Source of the DNA: Clostridium sp. chh4-2
GTDB taxonomy: Bacteria > Bacillota > Clostridia > Lachnospirales > Lachnospiraceae
DNA length: 64,000 nucleotides
Assembly (NCBI RefSeq): GCF_002899675.1
Contig: NZ_PKUU01000015.1
Coordinates: 90,993 to 154,992 of the forward strand
Direction: 5' to 3'
The notes under the pieces were generated by a model. It had not been told where the DNA came from. It saw only the letters and a program-made list of their open reading frames with translations, and ran no database searches. A program made the position numbers and the translations under genes. The stretch's first letter is position 1, and each line of letters begins with the position of its first letter. Shown one piece after another: positions 25,153 to 34,374 of the stretch.

Positions 25153-28100
25153 TTAATGCATTACTTTAAAATACTGTTCTAAAATCCCTTTAATATGCTG
25201 ATACCGCCTGGCATAAGAATTCTCCACGCGGATTAACTGCATATTGTGCGCATCGCATATCGACTGCTTCTTCCGATCCCTGGCCATCACCACATCATTT
25301 TCATAATGCTCTTTCCCATCGAGTTCAATCACCAACACCGGATATTTCTGCTGATCTCTCTGTTCATACACCACAAAATCGAACCGCCCGGCATAGAATA
25401 AATCGCTGTAGTTCACATTTTCTCCAAACACATGGGCAACCGACACTTCCTTTTCCACGGTAAAACGGTTTTGGGAAAGCCAGATATTGTCCAGCGCATG
25501 ATTCAAATTAGCCAGAAATGCTTCCTCCGTGGCGCTGCTGAACGGCTTTATTCCCAATGCTCTGGAATTTGTCTCTTTCCCGGCAACATTGGAGGTGCCG
25601 TTGCTTTTGACATACTGGACTAAATCGTACAGATCATCGTCTCCGCCCTGCTGATGCAGGCGCTCCAGATTTTCCGTATTCGACAGGACAATTAATTTTT
25701 CTTTAGCCCGGGAGGTGGCCACATTGATCAGCTCCCGGTTATTTTTCAGCCATTCATAAGTCCCTGCGTGGGTTTCATCCGTAATTGCCGTGGAGAAAAG
25801 CACAATATCCTTTTCGTCTCCCTGAAATGCGTGCACCGTGCCGCAGGCCACATTCTGCAAACGCTCCTCCTGAAGCCTCTGTTCGATGGCTTTCCGCTGA
25901 TTGACAAATGGAGTGATCACCCCAATGCTTTTATCCTTATAGAGAGCCGCATAGCGGATGATCTCTTCCACTTCAGCAGGCGCGGTATTTTTATAATTGG
26001 TCTTTCCATCCGCAATATTTACATATACCAGCGGCTGTTCTTCCGAACTTTTCGTATGGATCAGCAGCTTGGAATTATAATATTTCTTATTATTAAAACC
26101 GATAATCTTTTTATTGCAGCGGTAATGGTTATGCAAAAGCACCTCATCGCTTACGGAATCGCAGGCCAGAAATGTCTTATAAATTGAATTTTTCCGATAA
26201 TCATATTCTTCGGATATGGCATATTTTTTACGCAGCTTCTGGTTTGTGACCTCATCCAGCAGGATTACCGGATTCAGCTGTTGGGGATCTCCTACCAGCA
26301 TCAGGTTTTTCCCACGGATAACCGGAACCAGCCCTACCGCAGTATTGCACTGGCTGGCTTCGTCCATAATCGTCATATCAAAATAAGCTTTAGGGCTGCC
26401 CAGTTTATGCGCTGAAATGCAGGTCGTTGCCACGATGGGAAATATCTCCAAAAAATTCTCCAAGTTTTTTTCATCACTTAAATACAGATTAAACTCAGAC
26501 AGCCGGTCGTCCTCTTTTTCCATAAACAGGATGTCTTTCAGCTTTTCATTCTTGGGGCTGTCGATCTTTTTAATATATTTCGCCGAGGTATAATAAAGGT
26601 ATTTTTTCAGCTCTTCAATGTCATCCGTCAGCAGTTTAAACGCATCTTCATCCGATATGGTACCAATTTTTTCTATTCTCCGGTTTACTTTTTCCAACTG
26701 CCGCCCTTCCAGATCGGCTTCAAAAGGCAGCATCTGCATAGCTGCCCCCACTTGTCGGTTATACTCCAGCATTCGCCGGATCGTCTCGCTTCTCTCCTTT
26801 AATTCCAGAACCTCTTCATATCTTTTCAACAATTCCGATAAATGTCTGGCCCGCTTCGCCCTGTCGTCTTTCTTTTTATCCAGAGTTTTCTCAAATACGG
26901 AAATCCCTTTTACCTGCTCATACATCTGCCTCATGTATGCCAGAGCCGCTCTTGTTTTTTCCGCATTCCCCAGCCGTATGATAGGAAATGGAATCCTATC
27001 CTTCCGGTAACGCATGGAAGTCATCTTCTCCAGAACACTGTCGATGGGATGGTTATTATATGCCGTAAGCAGAACCGTTCTGCCGTTAAAAAATGCCGTG
27101 ATCACCGCATTGATGATGGTATTGGTCTTCCCCGTCCCGGGCGGTCCCTGAACATAGGTCATGGGATATTTCATCGCATTATGGATGGCAAGCAGCTGGT
27201 CCAGATTAATCCTCTTATCCAAAAGCACAATAGGCATCGTCCTCCTGCTCACCGGGCGCTCCAGAAAATCGCCGAAAAATGCTTTCAGCGGCACCTCCAC
27301 GTTCCCGTTCCGGTACATATCCATCACGGCATGGTATTCTTTATGCAGATCAAGAGCCACATCTATTCCCAATCCGATTATATAAGGCATATCATCTACC
27401 CCAAAAATCTTAGGATTGAATTTGGTTATGGAATCCTTAATCTTCTCCTGATTCTGTTCAAAATCCTGGAGCAATTCGTAATCTTCCGCATCCAGATATT
27501 TACGGACGCTCTCCTTTACCCCGTCAATGGTAAATTCCGTACAGATTGTAATATCTTCATCCGGCTTGAGGCACCGCCGCTTTACATCCAGCGCCAGTTT
27601 CCGGTATGCCAGCACATACAAACCGCGCGTGGTATGGATGCTTATCACATTCATGGCTAACTGCTGGATTGAAAGCTTCTTCCCGTCTTCCTTACTCATC
27701 TCCGCTTTCGTCTGAAAATTTTTCACAATCCAACGAAACTGCTCATCGTCCAGAGGATAGACGTCACCTTGAAAGCTCTCCCTGTCAAGATACCGCACCA
27801 GTGTATAATCCGCCTTATAGGGCGTTGCATCCATCCTGTTACAGTCTTCCAGATAGCTCAATATTTTCAAATTGGACACGTGGTCAAACAGCGGTTTGTA
27901 TTTATGGGGATTTAGATGAATATCCTGAACAAGGGCCTGATTGACCGGGCAGTAAGAACCTTCGATTATCTGGGAGGAAAGAATGGAGTCTATATAAATC
28001 AAACGGAAATTATCTATGGAACAGCGCCCCAAATGAAGCCCCTCCACTTCCAGAGTCCGCTTTGACGCATTAAGGTTCAGAATCCCTATCCAATATTTTG

Positions 28101-28248
28101 TAATTTTATCCTGTTTATTGCGGTACTCAATCGACAGCCACTTTCCTTCGTGGATGGCTTTGAATATATCGCGGCAAATGGCATCCATAGTCTTTTCGCT
28201 TATGCCTCCTATTAGTCGTTCATCCTGATCGGTATAGGGATATCTCAC
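25153..28248 (-). CDS. SF1 helicase with N-terminal WYL-like domain and C-terminal DUF2726-like nuclease
   Basis: A 1031-residue protein. Residues about 37-97 (WLSIEYRNKQDKITKYWIGI and on to FRLIYIDSI) resemble a WYL ligand-binding domain. A superfamily 1 DNA2/UPF1-like helicase follows: Walker A GPPGTGKT (368-375), Walker B MTIMDEASQ, LMLVGDPQQLNPV, and C-terminal motifs VGTITPF-like, CGTVHAFQGDEKD and VATSRAKEKLIVL. The last 120 residues look like a PD-(D/E)xK nuclease of the DUF2726/Vsr group (FDFVVYE, VLVIELDGKEHYE, RDRKKQSICDAHN). Helicase-nuclease fusions of this kind occur in phage defence; here it is a single gene. The probable start is GTG at 28248, with a poor ribosome site. Confidence 0.82.
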   Translation of the reverse strand: MRYPYTDQDERLIGGISEKTMDAICRDIFKAIHEGKWLSIEYRNKQDKITKYWIGILNLNASKRTLEVEGLHLGRCSIDNFRLIYIDSILSSQIIEGSYCPVNQALVQDIHLNPHKYKPLFDHVSNLKILSYLEDCNRMDATPYKADYTLVRYLDRESFQGDVYPLDDEQFRWIVKNFQTKAEMSKEDGKKLSIQQLAMNVISIHTTRGLYVLAYRKLALDVKRRCLKPDEDITICTEFTIDGVKESVRKYLDAEDYELLQDFEQNQEKIKDSITKFNPKIFGVDDMPYIIGLGIDVALDLHKEYHAVMDMYRNGNVEVPLKAFFGDFLERPVSRRTMPIVLLDKRINLDQLLAIHNAMKYPMTYVQGPPGTGKTNTIINAVITAFFNGRTVLLTAYNNHPIDSVLEKMTSMRYRKDRIPFPIIRLGNAEKTRAALAYMRQMYEQVKGISVFEKTLDKKKDDRAKRARHLSELLKRYEEVLELKERSETIRRMLEYNRQVGAAMQMLPFEADLEGRQLEKVNRRIEKIGTISDEDAFKLLTDDIEELKKYLYYTSAKYIKKIDSPKNEKLKDILFMEKEDDRLSEFNLYLSDEKNLENFLEIFPIVATTCISAHKLGSPKAYFDMTIMDEASQCNTAVGLVPVIRGKNLMLVGDPQQLNPVILLDEVTNQKLRKKYAISEEYDYRKNSIYKTFLACDSVSDEVLLHNHYRCNKKIIGFNNKKYYNSKLLIHTKSSEEQPLVYVNIADGKTNYKNTAPAEVEEIIRYAALYKDKSIGVITPFVNQRKAIEQRLQEERLQNVACGTVHAFQGDEKDIVLFSTAITDETHAGTYEWLKNNRELINVATSRAKEKLIVLSNTENLERLHQQGGDDDLYDLVQYVKSNGTSNVAGKETNSRALGIKPFSSATEEAFLANLNHALDNIWLSQNRFTVEKEVSVAHVFGENVNYSDLFYAGRFDFVVYEQRDQQKYPVLVIELDGKEHYENDVVMARDRKKQSICDAHNMQLIRVENSYARRYQHIKGILEQYFKVMH

Positions 28249-28303
28249 GCATTTTTCCAGCCTGCGTCCGCCTGACAGGCATTCGCCGTCATTTTGCAGG
28301 AAC

Positions 28304-28867
28304 TCACATGGGTTTCAAGTTTTTTTCCAGCCGCCCTATCATCCATGCCAACCGATTCGAACGCCCGTCCTCCGTCTTGGCATCAAAATAAGCTCTGGTA
28401 TATGTCTTTTTCACAGATGGAGACATTCCCTGAAAGTTATTATATGCATCTTCATTTTGTTTCAGCAGACTGTTTACCGTTTCGATCTGCTCATCTGTAA
28501 TTTCAGCTGGTTTACCGGCGCTATCCCACTGGCCATTTTTCTTGGCTTCCTCTATCTTAGTCCTGCCAAAATCGGTCATTAATCCGCGCTTTTCTAAATT
28601 TTCAGCCAACGCCTTATTTTTCTCAGACCATTTACTGTTTTTACGGCGCGGGGAAAAATACTTTACATATGTTTTGTCATCAACCTTTTTCATTAAACCA
28701 TCGATCCAGCCAAAACATAAAGCCTCTTCAAGGGCTTCACCGGCTTTTAAAGCCGAAAATTCCTTGGTTTTTCCAAAAAGCAGCCATACGCCGTCATTGG
28801 ACAGACAATTTTTTAAAAGCCACTCTCTAAATTCATGGCGTGTGTTAAAATACAACGGATCATTCAT
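28304..28867 (-). CDS. YdeI/OmpD-associated family protein
   Basis: The 187-residue soluble protein matches the YdeI/OmpD-associated (bacteriocin-protection) family: FREWLLKNCLSNDGVWLLFG, EALEEALCFGWIDGLMKKVD, the Tyr/Phe-Pro-Arg motif YFSPRRKNSKWSEKNKALAE and a helical C-terminal half. The biochemical role is not established for the family. AAGGAG precedes the ATG. It ends 55 bp before the helicase gene on the same strand, so the two could be cotranscribed. Confidence 0.85.
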   Translation of the reverse strand: MNDPLYFNTRHEFREWLLKNCLSNDGVWLLFGKTKEFSALKAGEALEEALCFGWIDGLMKKVDDKTYVKYFSPRRKNSKWSEKNKALAENLEKRGLMTDFGRTKIEEAKKNGQWDSAGKPAEITDEQIETVNSLLKQNEDAYNNFQGMSPSVKKTYTRAYFDAKTEDGRSNRLAWMIGRLEKNLKPM

Positions 28868-28926
28868 GCAGCGGTCTCCTTATATTCTATAGTAATTCAT
28901 TGGCTCCGTTCATTTTACAGAAATCT

Positions 28927-28950
28927 CGTAATTGTTCAGTCCCCCACAAT
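28927..28950. repeat. end fragment of palindromic family P4
   Basis: CGTAATTGTTCAGT-CCCCACAAT matches the left end of element G (40281-40305). The rest of the element is absent. It lies upstream of the YdeI-like gene. Confidence 0.55.
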
Positions 28951-29020
28951 TTTTCTATAAATTCAGTGTACTATATTTATAACCAACCGTCCATATCAAG
29001 AATCACGCCATACAAAAAAA

Positions 29021-29055
29021 CATGGCGGAAATCCCTCAAAATGATTTCCGCCATG
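29021..29055 (-). terminator. rho-independent terminator of the secreted peptidase gene
   Basis: CATGGCGGAAATC (29021-29033) and GATTTCCGCCATG (29043-29055) form a perfect 13-bp stem, followed on the minus strand by a run of seven T. It lies 60 bp after the stop of the 29117-32542 gene. Confidence 0.85.
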
Positions 29056-29116
29056 ATCTCTCAGCCATGAACATTACAGAACTAAAAAGCAGTTCATCTA
29101 ATAAATCCTTTCTAAT

Positions 29117-32100
29117 TTATGGAACCCATTCTCCATTCGGTCCTGTCTTATAACCGTCCGGTGTCCTTTCTCCTGCATACATCTTCCCTTTTCCTCCATC
29201 GGATTCCGTATGGAAATAATACCATTTGCCGTCAATCTCTCTCCATCCCACAGACATGGCGCCGTTCTCCTCCAGATAGAACCATCTTTGGAATGACGGA
29301 TCATAGACCCAGCCCGTTTCCATCCTGCCGTAAGATGCCGCATCCTGGCTCAGATAATACCAGGTCTCTCCCTGATTCAGCCAACCCGAAGCCGCCAAAC
29401 AGTCTTCTTTAAAATAATACCATAGGCCGCCGATTCTCTCCCAGGAGGACTGCGCATAGCTTCCGTCCGTTTTCTTAAAGAGCCAGCCACCGCCATTCTG
29501 TTCCCAGGAACCGCTGACCGTATCCGGAACCTCCCTCCGCTCAGCAGAACGAACAGGGCGGGAACTGTGCTTGGAACCAGTCCTGTCTCTTACTGTTATC
29601 CTGCAGGACGCCTGACCATCGCCGGCTTTCGCGGTAATAACTGCCTCGCCCGGTTTCAATGCCAGAATCCGGCCCGTTTTATCCACAGAAACAATATCAG
29701 GCCTGTCTGAGGAATAGATTACAGTCAGTTCTTCCTCTGCTTCCACAGTCGTTTCCAGTACCTGCATATCTCCCACATTCATAGTCAGACTTTCCGGCTT
29801 TACAAATACTTTTGCCGGAGCAGATTCTGTAATTTCAATCTGACAGGAAGCCTTCAAACTCATATCCGCCATGCTGACAGCCGTTACAGTCACTTTTCCG
29901 GGCGCTTTGGCTGTCAGTACAGTGGTTTCTTCTCCGCTTTCCGAAAGGATCTTTCCTTTTTCCACACTGCCCAAATCCCCGGTAATCTCCCAATATACCT
30001 GAGGACTTCCAGGGCTGAAATACTCGCTGTCTGAATACAAGACAGCTGAAAAATCCAATGGAATCGTCTGTCCCTGTTTCAGTTTCAGCGAAACAGTACC
30101 GTCTGTAATCGCCTCTTCTCTGGAAATAATATTCAATCCTCTTGGGTAATTAATCAGTTGGTTTCCATATCTTAAATAACTGGCCTCCAGCGCTCCCGCC
30201 GCTGAAAATGCCCAGCATATGCTGCTGTTTCCCTGATGTTTCGCCTCCGTGATCAGATGATAATCTCTGGAATCATAGGCGGCAGGGAGATTCAGATTAA
30301 GCGGGCCTATCTCCGAAGGTTCCACATTCTCAAGCGGTACGGCTCCCGTATCCCGGATTCTCATCTGCCGGTTTTTAAACAGTTCTTCTTTCCCCTCATT
30401 TTCCTTCTGCTCAATTAATTGAAGGTCATCTTCCAAAATATCTTCGCCCGCACCATTAAAACTCTCCGCATTGGAAGATGTTGCCACCCCATACTCGTCG
30501 ATTATATCTGCATTTTCATCTCTGTCTTCCTCGTAAACGGCATCATCTTCAATATCCATGCCGTCATCATAATCCGCATCTGACGGAGATGCTGTTTTAC
30601 TGTGTTTCCGGTTCTTTCGTATGTCGGTTGAAACAGCGTTTTTGTCCGCATTAGACGATGTAGCTGTTTCTACTGCCGTCTCTCCCTCATCGGTTTCCGT
30701 AACTCCTCCAATATCTGTTCCAATATCTGTCTCAGTATCTGCCTCCGCATTTGAGCTTGTAGCAGTTCCCGGAAACGGATCGTATCCTTCTGCTTTTTCT
30801 TTATTGTCCAGTATTGTAATTCCCCGGTCTGACGAAGCGTATGTATAGGCATAAATGCAAGGATATTCCGAAAGAGCCGATGCATCAATCAAGTCCGTCT
30901 CGTCACTCCAGCTTGTATAATAAAAAGCTTTTCCCGGAATTGCCGTCACACCATTCACCCAGTTTTCAACGTTTCGGCTTGTAAAAAAGCTAATTTTTCT
31001 ATGATCATCGTTTGAAAAAGCCACATGTATTTCAAAGTCAGCGTCTTTTGGAATCATAATTCCGTCCTCCAAACGCACGGTATGAAAGCCCGAATACTTA
31101 ATATAACCTGATTTCACCTTTTCCACCGGACCATCTTCTATTCTGATACCGATTTCATAGGAAAGTTCTCCCTGCCCCACAGCAAAACCAACCGCTCTCA
31201 AAAGCTCAGCATCTCCGTCATTGTGAAAGACCTCTACCCCCCTTAAAAAGCCTGTGTTGCCTACTGCCACATCAATGAGCCCACCAGCCGAATTACTGTA
31301 CATATGGTTATAGTTGTCATTTTTTTCACCGGGCGCATATGCAGACGGCGTAAAAGCCGGTACTCCAAAGTCGCAAGACTCGTAAGAAACGTAAAAATAA
31401 TCAGGTACCCCATATATATTATCCGTCCCATAAGAGTCTCTGCAGATCCACGCCCCATCATGTTCCGGCATGGTCTCTTTAATGAGTTTTATATTAGAGC
31501 CATCGGGCTCCACATCTGATGGTATCTCCCTCTGTGTAACACGGAAATTCTCTCTTTTCACCGTATCATCCCAGCCCACAATCAAAGTCGAATGGCCGCC
31601 GAACCTCTCATATTCCATATCATTGGGAGCATAAAAGTACCGTAGGTCCCAATCCGGATATCCGTCACCCTCATTTTTATCCAGATACTTATAACTGGTG
31701 TAAAAACCAGTTTGGACGGCCCCATATGTCATAATCGCATTCTTCCAATGCTCTATATGTTTACCGTCTCCGTTATTCCCCGGAAGAATAATCGCATTCT
31801 GTTCATGAAATTCCGGATTCGCCTTTTTATAGAAGATATAATCGCCGGGAATCTCTCCATAATCCCCCTTCGAATAATAGGGCACTACGGATTCATTTAC
31901 CGGTCCCTGCCAATGGGCAAGATAGTGCATAACGGCAATCGGGCTGCTTCCCTGATCCTTTTCTTCCGCATTTTGAATATTCAAATAGCGGAAAGGTGAT
32001 TCAGGATCAAAAATGGTTCCGGCTATATGGGCCTCTGAATAGTCCGGCTTCTTCTTTCGGTCTGCCTGCCCGGCAACACGCAGTGTATAGGAAGCTCTCT

Positions 32101-32542
32101 CCGTTCCCTCATGAGGGACAATGCGGACGGTATAGGTTCCCGCTTCCAGACCGGCAGGCTCTAATATCTGGCTGTACGGCTTTCTGGATTCTCCAATCAC
32201 GCGTTCCTTTGATATCAGCTCCAGATCACACGGATAATCCGATTCTAAAGACAGTGTTAAATCCGTCTCATCTTCCAGCCGGAACGAATAGCGATCCTCA
32301 TCTTCTGCCGAAGAAATAACAGCTTCCAGCTGGCTTGGAAAGGCAATGATAACTTCCCCCCCGCTTTCAACTTTTTCCCATAGATCTTCTGCCTCTTCAT
32401 CAACAGCCGCCGGATCTGGCAGCGCATAAACCATTATCGTCCCTAACGCAGTTGTCTCGTACACCCCCAGCATTACCGCTGCCAGGAACCAAGCTGTTTT
32501 TCTCCTAAATGTCCGCTTTAATCGTTCTAATCGCTCACCCAT
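29117..32542 (-). CDS. secreted C1 (papain-like) peptidase with rearranged catalytic segments
   Basis: The protein has about 1141 residues. Order: signal peptide (AWFLAAVMLGVYETTALGTI); PPC-like beta domain (about 65-158); the C-terminal half of a C1 peptidase (DYSEAHIAGT to RDSYGTDNIYG, about 168-390) with the catalytic His in GGHSTLIVGWDD (His317) and Asp at the usual Asn place; lectin-like domain (about 410-570); acidic ATSSNA linker; then the segment that normally comes first, YDSRDYHLITEAKHQGNSSICWAFSAAGALEAS, given here in parts as YDSRDYHL and QGNSSICWAFSA, with the catalytic Cys at about 776; Big2-type Ig domains; and four choline-binding-type repeats. It is probably wall-attached. 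The start at 32542 is the ATG preceding the signal peptide; the ribosome site AAGGGG is distant. Confidence 0.85.
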   Translation of the reverse strand: MGERLERLKRTFRRKTAWFLAAVMLGVYETTALGTIMVYALPDPAAVDEEAEDLWEKVESGGEVIIAFPSQLEAVISSAEDEDRYSFRLEDETDLTLSLESDYPCDLELISKERVIGESRKPYSQILEPAGLEAGTYTVRIVPHEGTERASYTLRVAGQADRKKKPDYSEAHIAGTIFDPESPFRYLNIQNAEEKDQGSSPIAVMHYLAHWQGPVNESVVPYYSKGDYGEIPGDYIFYKKANPEFHEQNAIILPGNNGDGKHIEHWKNAIMTYGAVQTGFYTSYKYLDKNEGDGYPDWDLRYFYAPNDMEYERFGGHSTLIVGWDDTVKRENFRVTQREIPSDVEPDGSNIKLIKETMPEHDGAWICRDSYGTDNIYGVPDYFYVSYESCDFGVPAFTPSAYAPGEKNDNYNHMYSNSAGGLIDVAVGNTGFLRGVEVFHNDGDAELLRAVGFAVGQGELSYEIGIRIEDGPVEKVKSGYIKYSGFHTVRLEDGIMIPKDADFEIHVAFSNDDHRKISFFTSRNVENWVNGVTAIPGKAFYYTSWSDETDLIDASALSEYPCIYAYTYASSDRGITILDNKEKAEGYDPFPGTATSSNAEADTETDIGTDIGGVTETDEGETAVETATSSNADKNAVSTDIRKNRKHSKTASPSDADYDDGMDIEDDAVYEEDRDENADIIDEYGVATSSNAESFNGAGEDILEDDLQLIEQKENEGKEELFKNRQMRIRDTGAVPLENVEPSEIGPLNLNLPAAYDSRDYHLITEAKHQGNSSICWAFSAAGALEASYLRYGNQLINYPRGLNIISREEAITDGTVSLKLKQGQTIPLDFSAVLYSDSEYFSPGSPQVYWEITGDLGSVEKGKILSESGEETTVLTAKAPGKVTVTAVSMADMSLKASCQIEITESAPAKVFVKPESLTMNVGDMQVLETTVEAEEELTVIYSSDRPDIVSVDKTGRILALKPGEAVITAKAGDGQASCRITVRDRTGSKHSSRPVRSAERREVPDTVSGSWEQNGGGWLFKKTDGSYAQSSWERIGGLWYYFKEDCLAASGWLNQGETWYYLSQDAASYGRMETGWVYDPSFQRWFYLEENGAMSVGWREIDGKWYYFHTESDGGKGKMYAGERTPDGYKTGPNGEWVP

Positions 32543-32564
32543 TTTATAATGTCTGCCCCTTTTT

Positions 32565-32580
32565 ATGTATCCGGATACAT
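32565..32580. promoter_or_regulatory. 16-bp perfect palindrome before the peptidase gene
   Basis: ATGTATCCGGATACAT is perfectly self-complementary and lies 23 bp upstream of the peptidase start, immediately before its ribosome site. The size and perfection suit a repressor operator, for example of TetR type. No cognate regulator gene is adjacent. Confidence 0.5.
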
Positions 32581-32595
32581 TTTTTATGTTATCAT

Positions 32596-32615
32596 GTAAC
32601 TGTTCAGCAGGTCCG
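32596..32615. repeat. end fragment of palindromic family P4
   Basis: GTAACTGTTCAGCAGGTCCG matches the right end of element G read on the minus strand (GTAACTGTTCAGTAGGTCTG) with two differences. Confidence 0.55.
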
Positions 32616-32633
32616 AAGAAATCGATAATCAAT

Positions 32634-33470
32634 CTACTGCATCCCCATTTTCTCCACAAATTCCTCATAAGTTATCTTTCCTGATGCAAAATCCGTCAGC
32701 CCCAAATACATTTTTTCACCTTTTGTAAACGGCCGGTTAATGCACATATCCAATCGTTCCATCTCATTTTCCACAGGAGTTAACACATCTTTTCTCTTTG
32801 AAAAGGCCTCATAATAGCGTATGCCAAATTTTCTTTGTGACATCGCGCTCAAGTGGATTCCGTCGGGATTGGACGTTAATCCTTCTGCCGTCACAAAATA
32901 GCAGCATTTCTGCTCAGCGGCAAATCTCATCAACTCGCCATTGATGAGATCATATTCCGTACAATTCAGCCCAAAACCCGACTTCCCCAAATAGTCTCCC
33001 AATCCGCCCATGATAAAAGGTATTTCAGGTACATCCAGTTCTTTTCGCAGCGCCTCCACTATCACCCGCAATTTTTCATAATAGGTGTGATATTTTCCGC
33101 CATTACTGTCGTTCTCCCCCTGGTGCCACAAGATTCCGATGAGCTCGGCGTCCTGCATTGCGAATTTTGACTGACAGCTTGCATGCTTAAACAACGTTTT
33201 ATCTATGGCCCACTCATCGATTGAACTCCCTCCCTCTGCACAGGGAATTAATCCGATTTTATCCGCTTCATTCTCCATACACCACATTGCGGCAAATGAT
33301 CCGGCAAGCCCCACGCCTGCAACCGGTCTGTCATAGTTAATCGGTTCTGTCATCATTTGCCATCTTCCGTTGCGGAGCATTTGAATTCTTTCATTGCAGA
33401 TGAGCGGCACTTCATTTAAAAAGCCCCGCCCGGCCATGTTTGATTGGCCGATCATTAAAATTGCTTTCAT
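32634..33470 (-). CDS. SGNH-type carbohydrate esterase (sialate O-acetylesterase-like)
   Basis: The 278-residue protein has the SGNH block I AILMIGQSNMAGRG (Ser9), a glycine block VGLAGSFAA, block III WHQGENDSNGG and the late DGIHLS motif with Asp and His. This is the carbohydrate esterase / sialate O-acetylesterase group (DUF303). It should remove acetyl groups from glycans; with no signal peptide it is cytoplasmic. The ATG at 33470 has AGGAGG five bases upstream. It precedes the secreted peptidase gene on the same strand by 92 bp. Upstream (33471-33956) there is no gene; the space holds element F. Confidence 0.85.
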   Translation of the reverse strand: MKAILMIGQSNMAGRGFLNEVPLICNERIQMLRNGRWQMMTEPINYDRPVAGVGLAGSFAAMWCMENEADKIGLIPCAEGGSSIDEWAIDKTLFKHASCQSKFAMQDAELIGILWHQGENDSNGGKYHTYYEKLRVIVEALRKELDVPEIPFIMGGLGDYLGKSGFGLNCTEYDLINGELMRFAAEQKCCYFVTAEGLTSNPDGIHLSAMSQRKFGIRYYEAFSKRKDVLTPVENEMERLDMCINRPFTKGEKMYLGLTDFASGKITYEEFVEKMGMQ

Positions 33471-33672
33471 TATGTCCTCCTGTTTTGTGTACACTTCTCT
33501 TGTTTAAGGCGTTTTTGTAAGACCGCTATTTCCAAATTATATCACGATTTTCCAACGCTGGCGACTTCTGTTTTACTGAAGCTTCGCATTCTCAGATATG
33601 CCTTTTACCGAAAATTCTCATTTAGTTTCGAAAAAACAGAAATAAAAGCCGCCATATTTAGCCCAATTCAGC

Positions 33673-33886
33673 GGTTCTTTCTTGGCTTTGGGTGCGGAGC
33701 TGCGCCGGAGGGTTAATATCCCGTGTCCGCCGGGCTTCCTACTCGCCATAAAAATGAACGTGACTGTCGGACACAAAATACATGTGTTCGCCAGTCACGT
33801 TCATTTTTACGGCTCGTATTCAGATGGCGGTACACTGGGATATTAATCCTCCGGCGCAGCTCCGCACCCAAAGCCAAGAAAGAACC
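33673..33886. repeat. long palindromic element F (family P3), 214 bp
   Basis: Arms 33673-33722 and 33837-33886 are 50-bp inverted repeats with one mismatch (GGTTCTTTCTTGGCTTTGGG at the outer end). The middle has a second stem TAAAAATGAACGTGACTG and its complement, and a terminal hairpin around ACACAAAATACATGTGT. A diverged single arm lies at 10514-10575. The rest of the gap 33471-33956 shows no gene. Confidence 0.9.
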
Positions 33887-33956
33887 ATTCAGCTTTATGA
33901 CGACTTTTTATATATTTACATATAACTCTAAAAGCAAGAATGTAACCACAATTTAA

Positions 33957-34367
33957 TCATTTCATCTTTTCCTGGCACTCGCTGCATTCCCTATCGTGAA
34001 TAGAAATAATACCGCCGCATTTTAAACAGGTATATCTCTCTTTTTGATTTTCCATAAATGTTTCTAAACCGCTTTGCCGAACCTGTTCACTATTGCCCAT
34101 AAAGCTGGCTTGATACCTTTTGTTATAGCTTTTTTCAAGATTTTTTATCAGCTTACAAGGATAATCGGAGCAATTAAAGCAATAAATCACCTCGTTTTGA
34201 CCGGCACACTCTTTTATCTTACATTTACGGCAGTGTTCCGGCTTTCCTATATCGGTATTTAAACAACCGGCGCATGGCTTTTTGTGATAACAATGCTTAT
34301 AACAAACCATACAATTCATTCCGCAGGGAGCAAACATAATTGTATCAATATTTTTCGGCATTTTCAT
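33957..34367 (-). CDS. DUF3795 Cys-rich protein
   Basis: The 136-residue protein has fifteen cysteines: APCGMNCMVCYKHCYHKKPC, AGCLNTD, HCRKCKIKEC, YCFNCSDYPC and, at the C-terminus, a zinc-ribbon-like CLKCGGII...CSEC. The first part is DUF3795, thought to bind zinc or another metal, with no known reaction. The start has AGGAG nine bases upstream; this ribosome site can pair with a complementary stretch about 80 nt upstream (34375-34471), which could lower translation. It opens the AT-rich accessory islet. Confidence 0.8.
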   Translation of the reverse strand: MKMPKNIDTIMFAPCGMNCMVCYKHCYHKKPCAGCLNTDIGKPEHCRKCKIKECAGQNEVIYCFNCSDYPCKLIKNLEKSYNKRYQASFMGNSEQVRQSGLETFMENQKERYTCLKCGGIISIHDRECSECQEKMK

Positions 34368-34374
34368 AGACTGG

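Noticed and set aside
26842..27660. A 272-codon open frame antisense to the helicase gene
   Set aside because: Its sequence is rich in His/Arg with no recognisable motif, while the opposite strand carries the complete helicase core.
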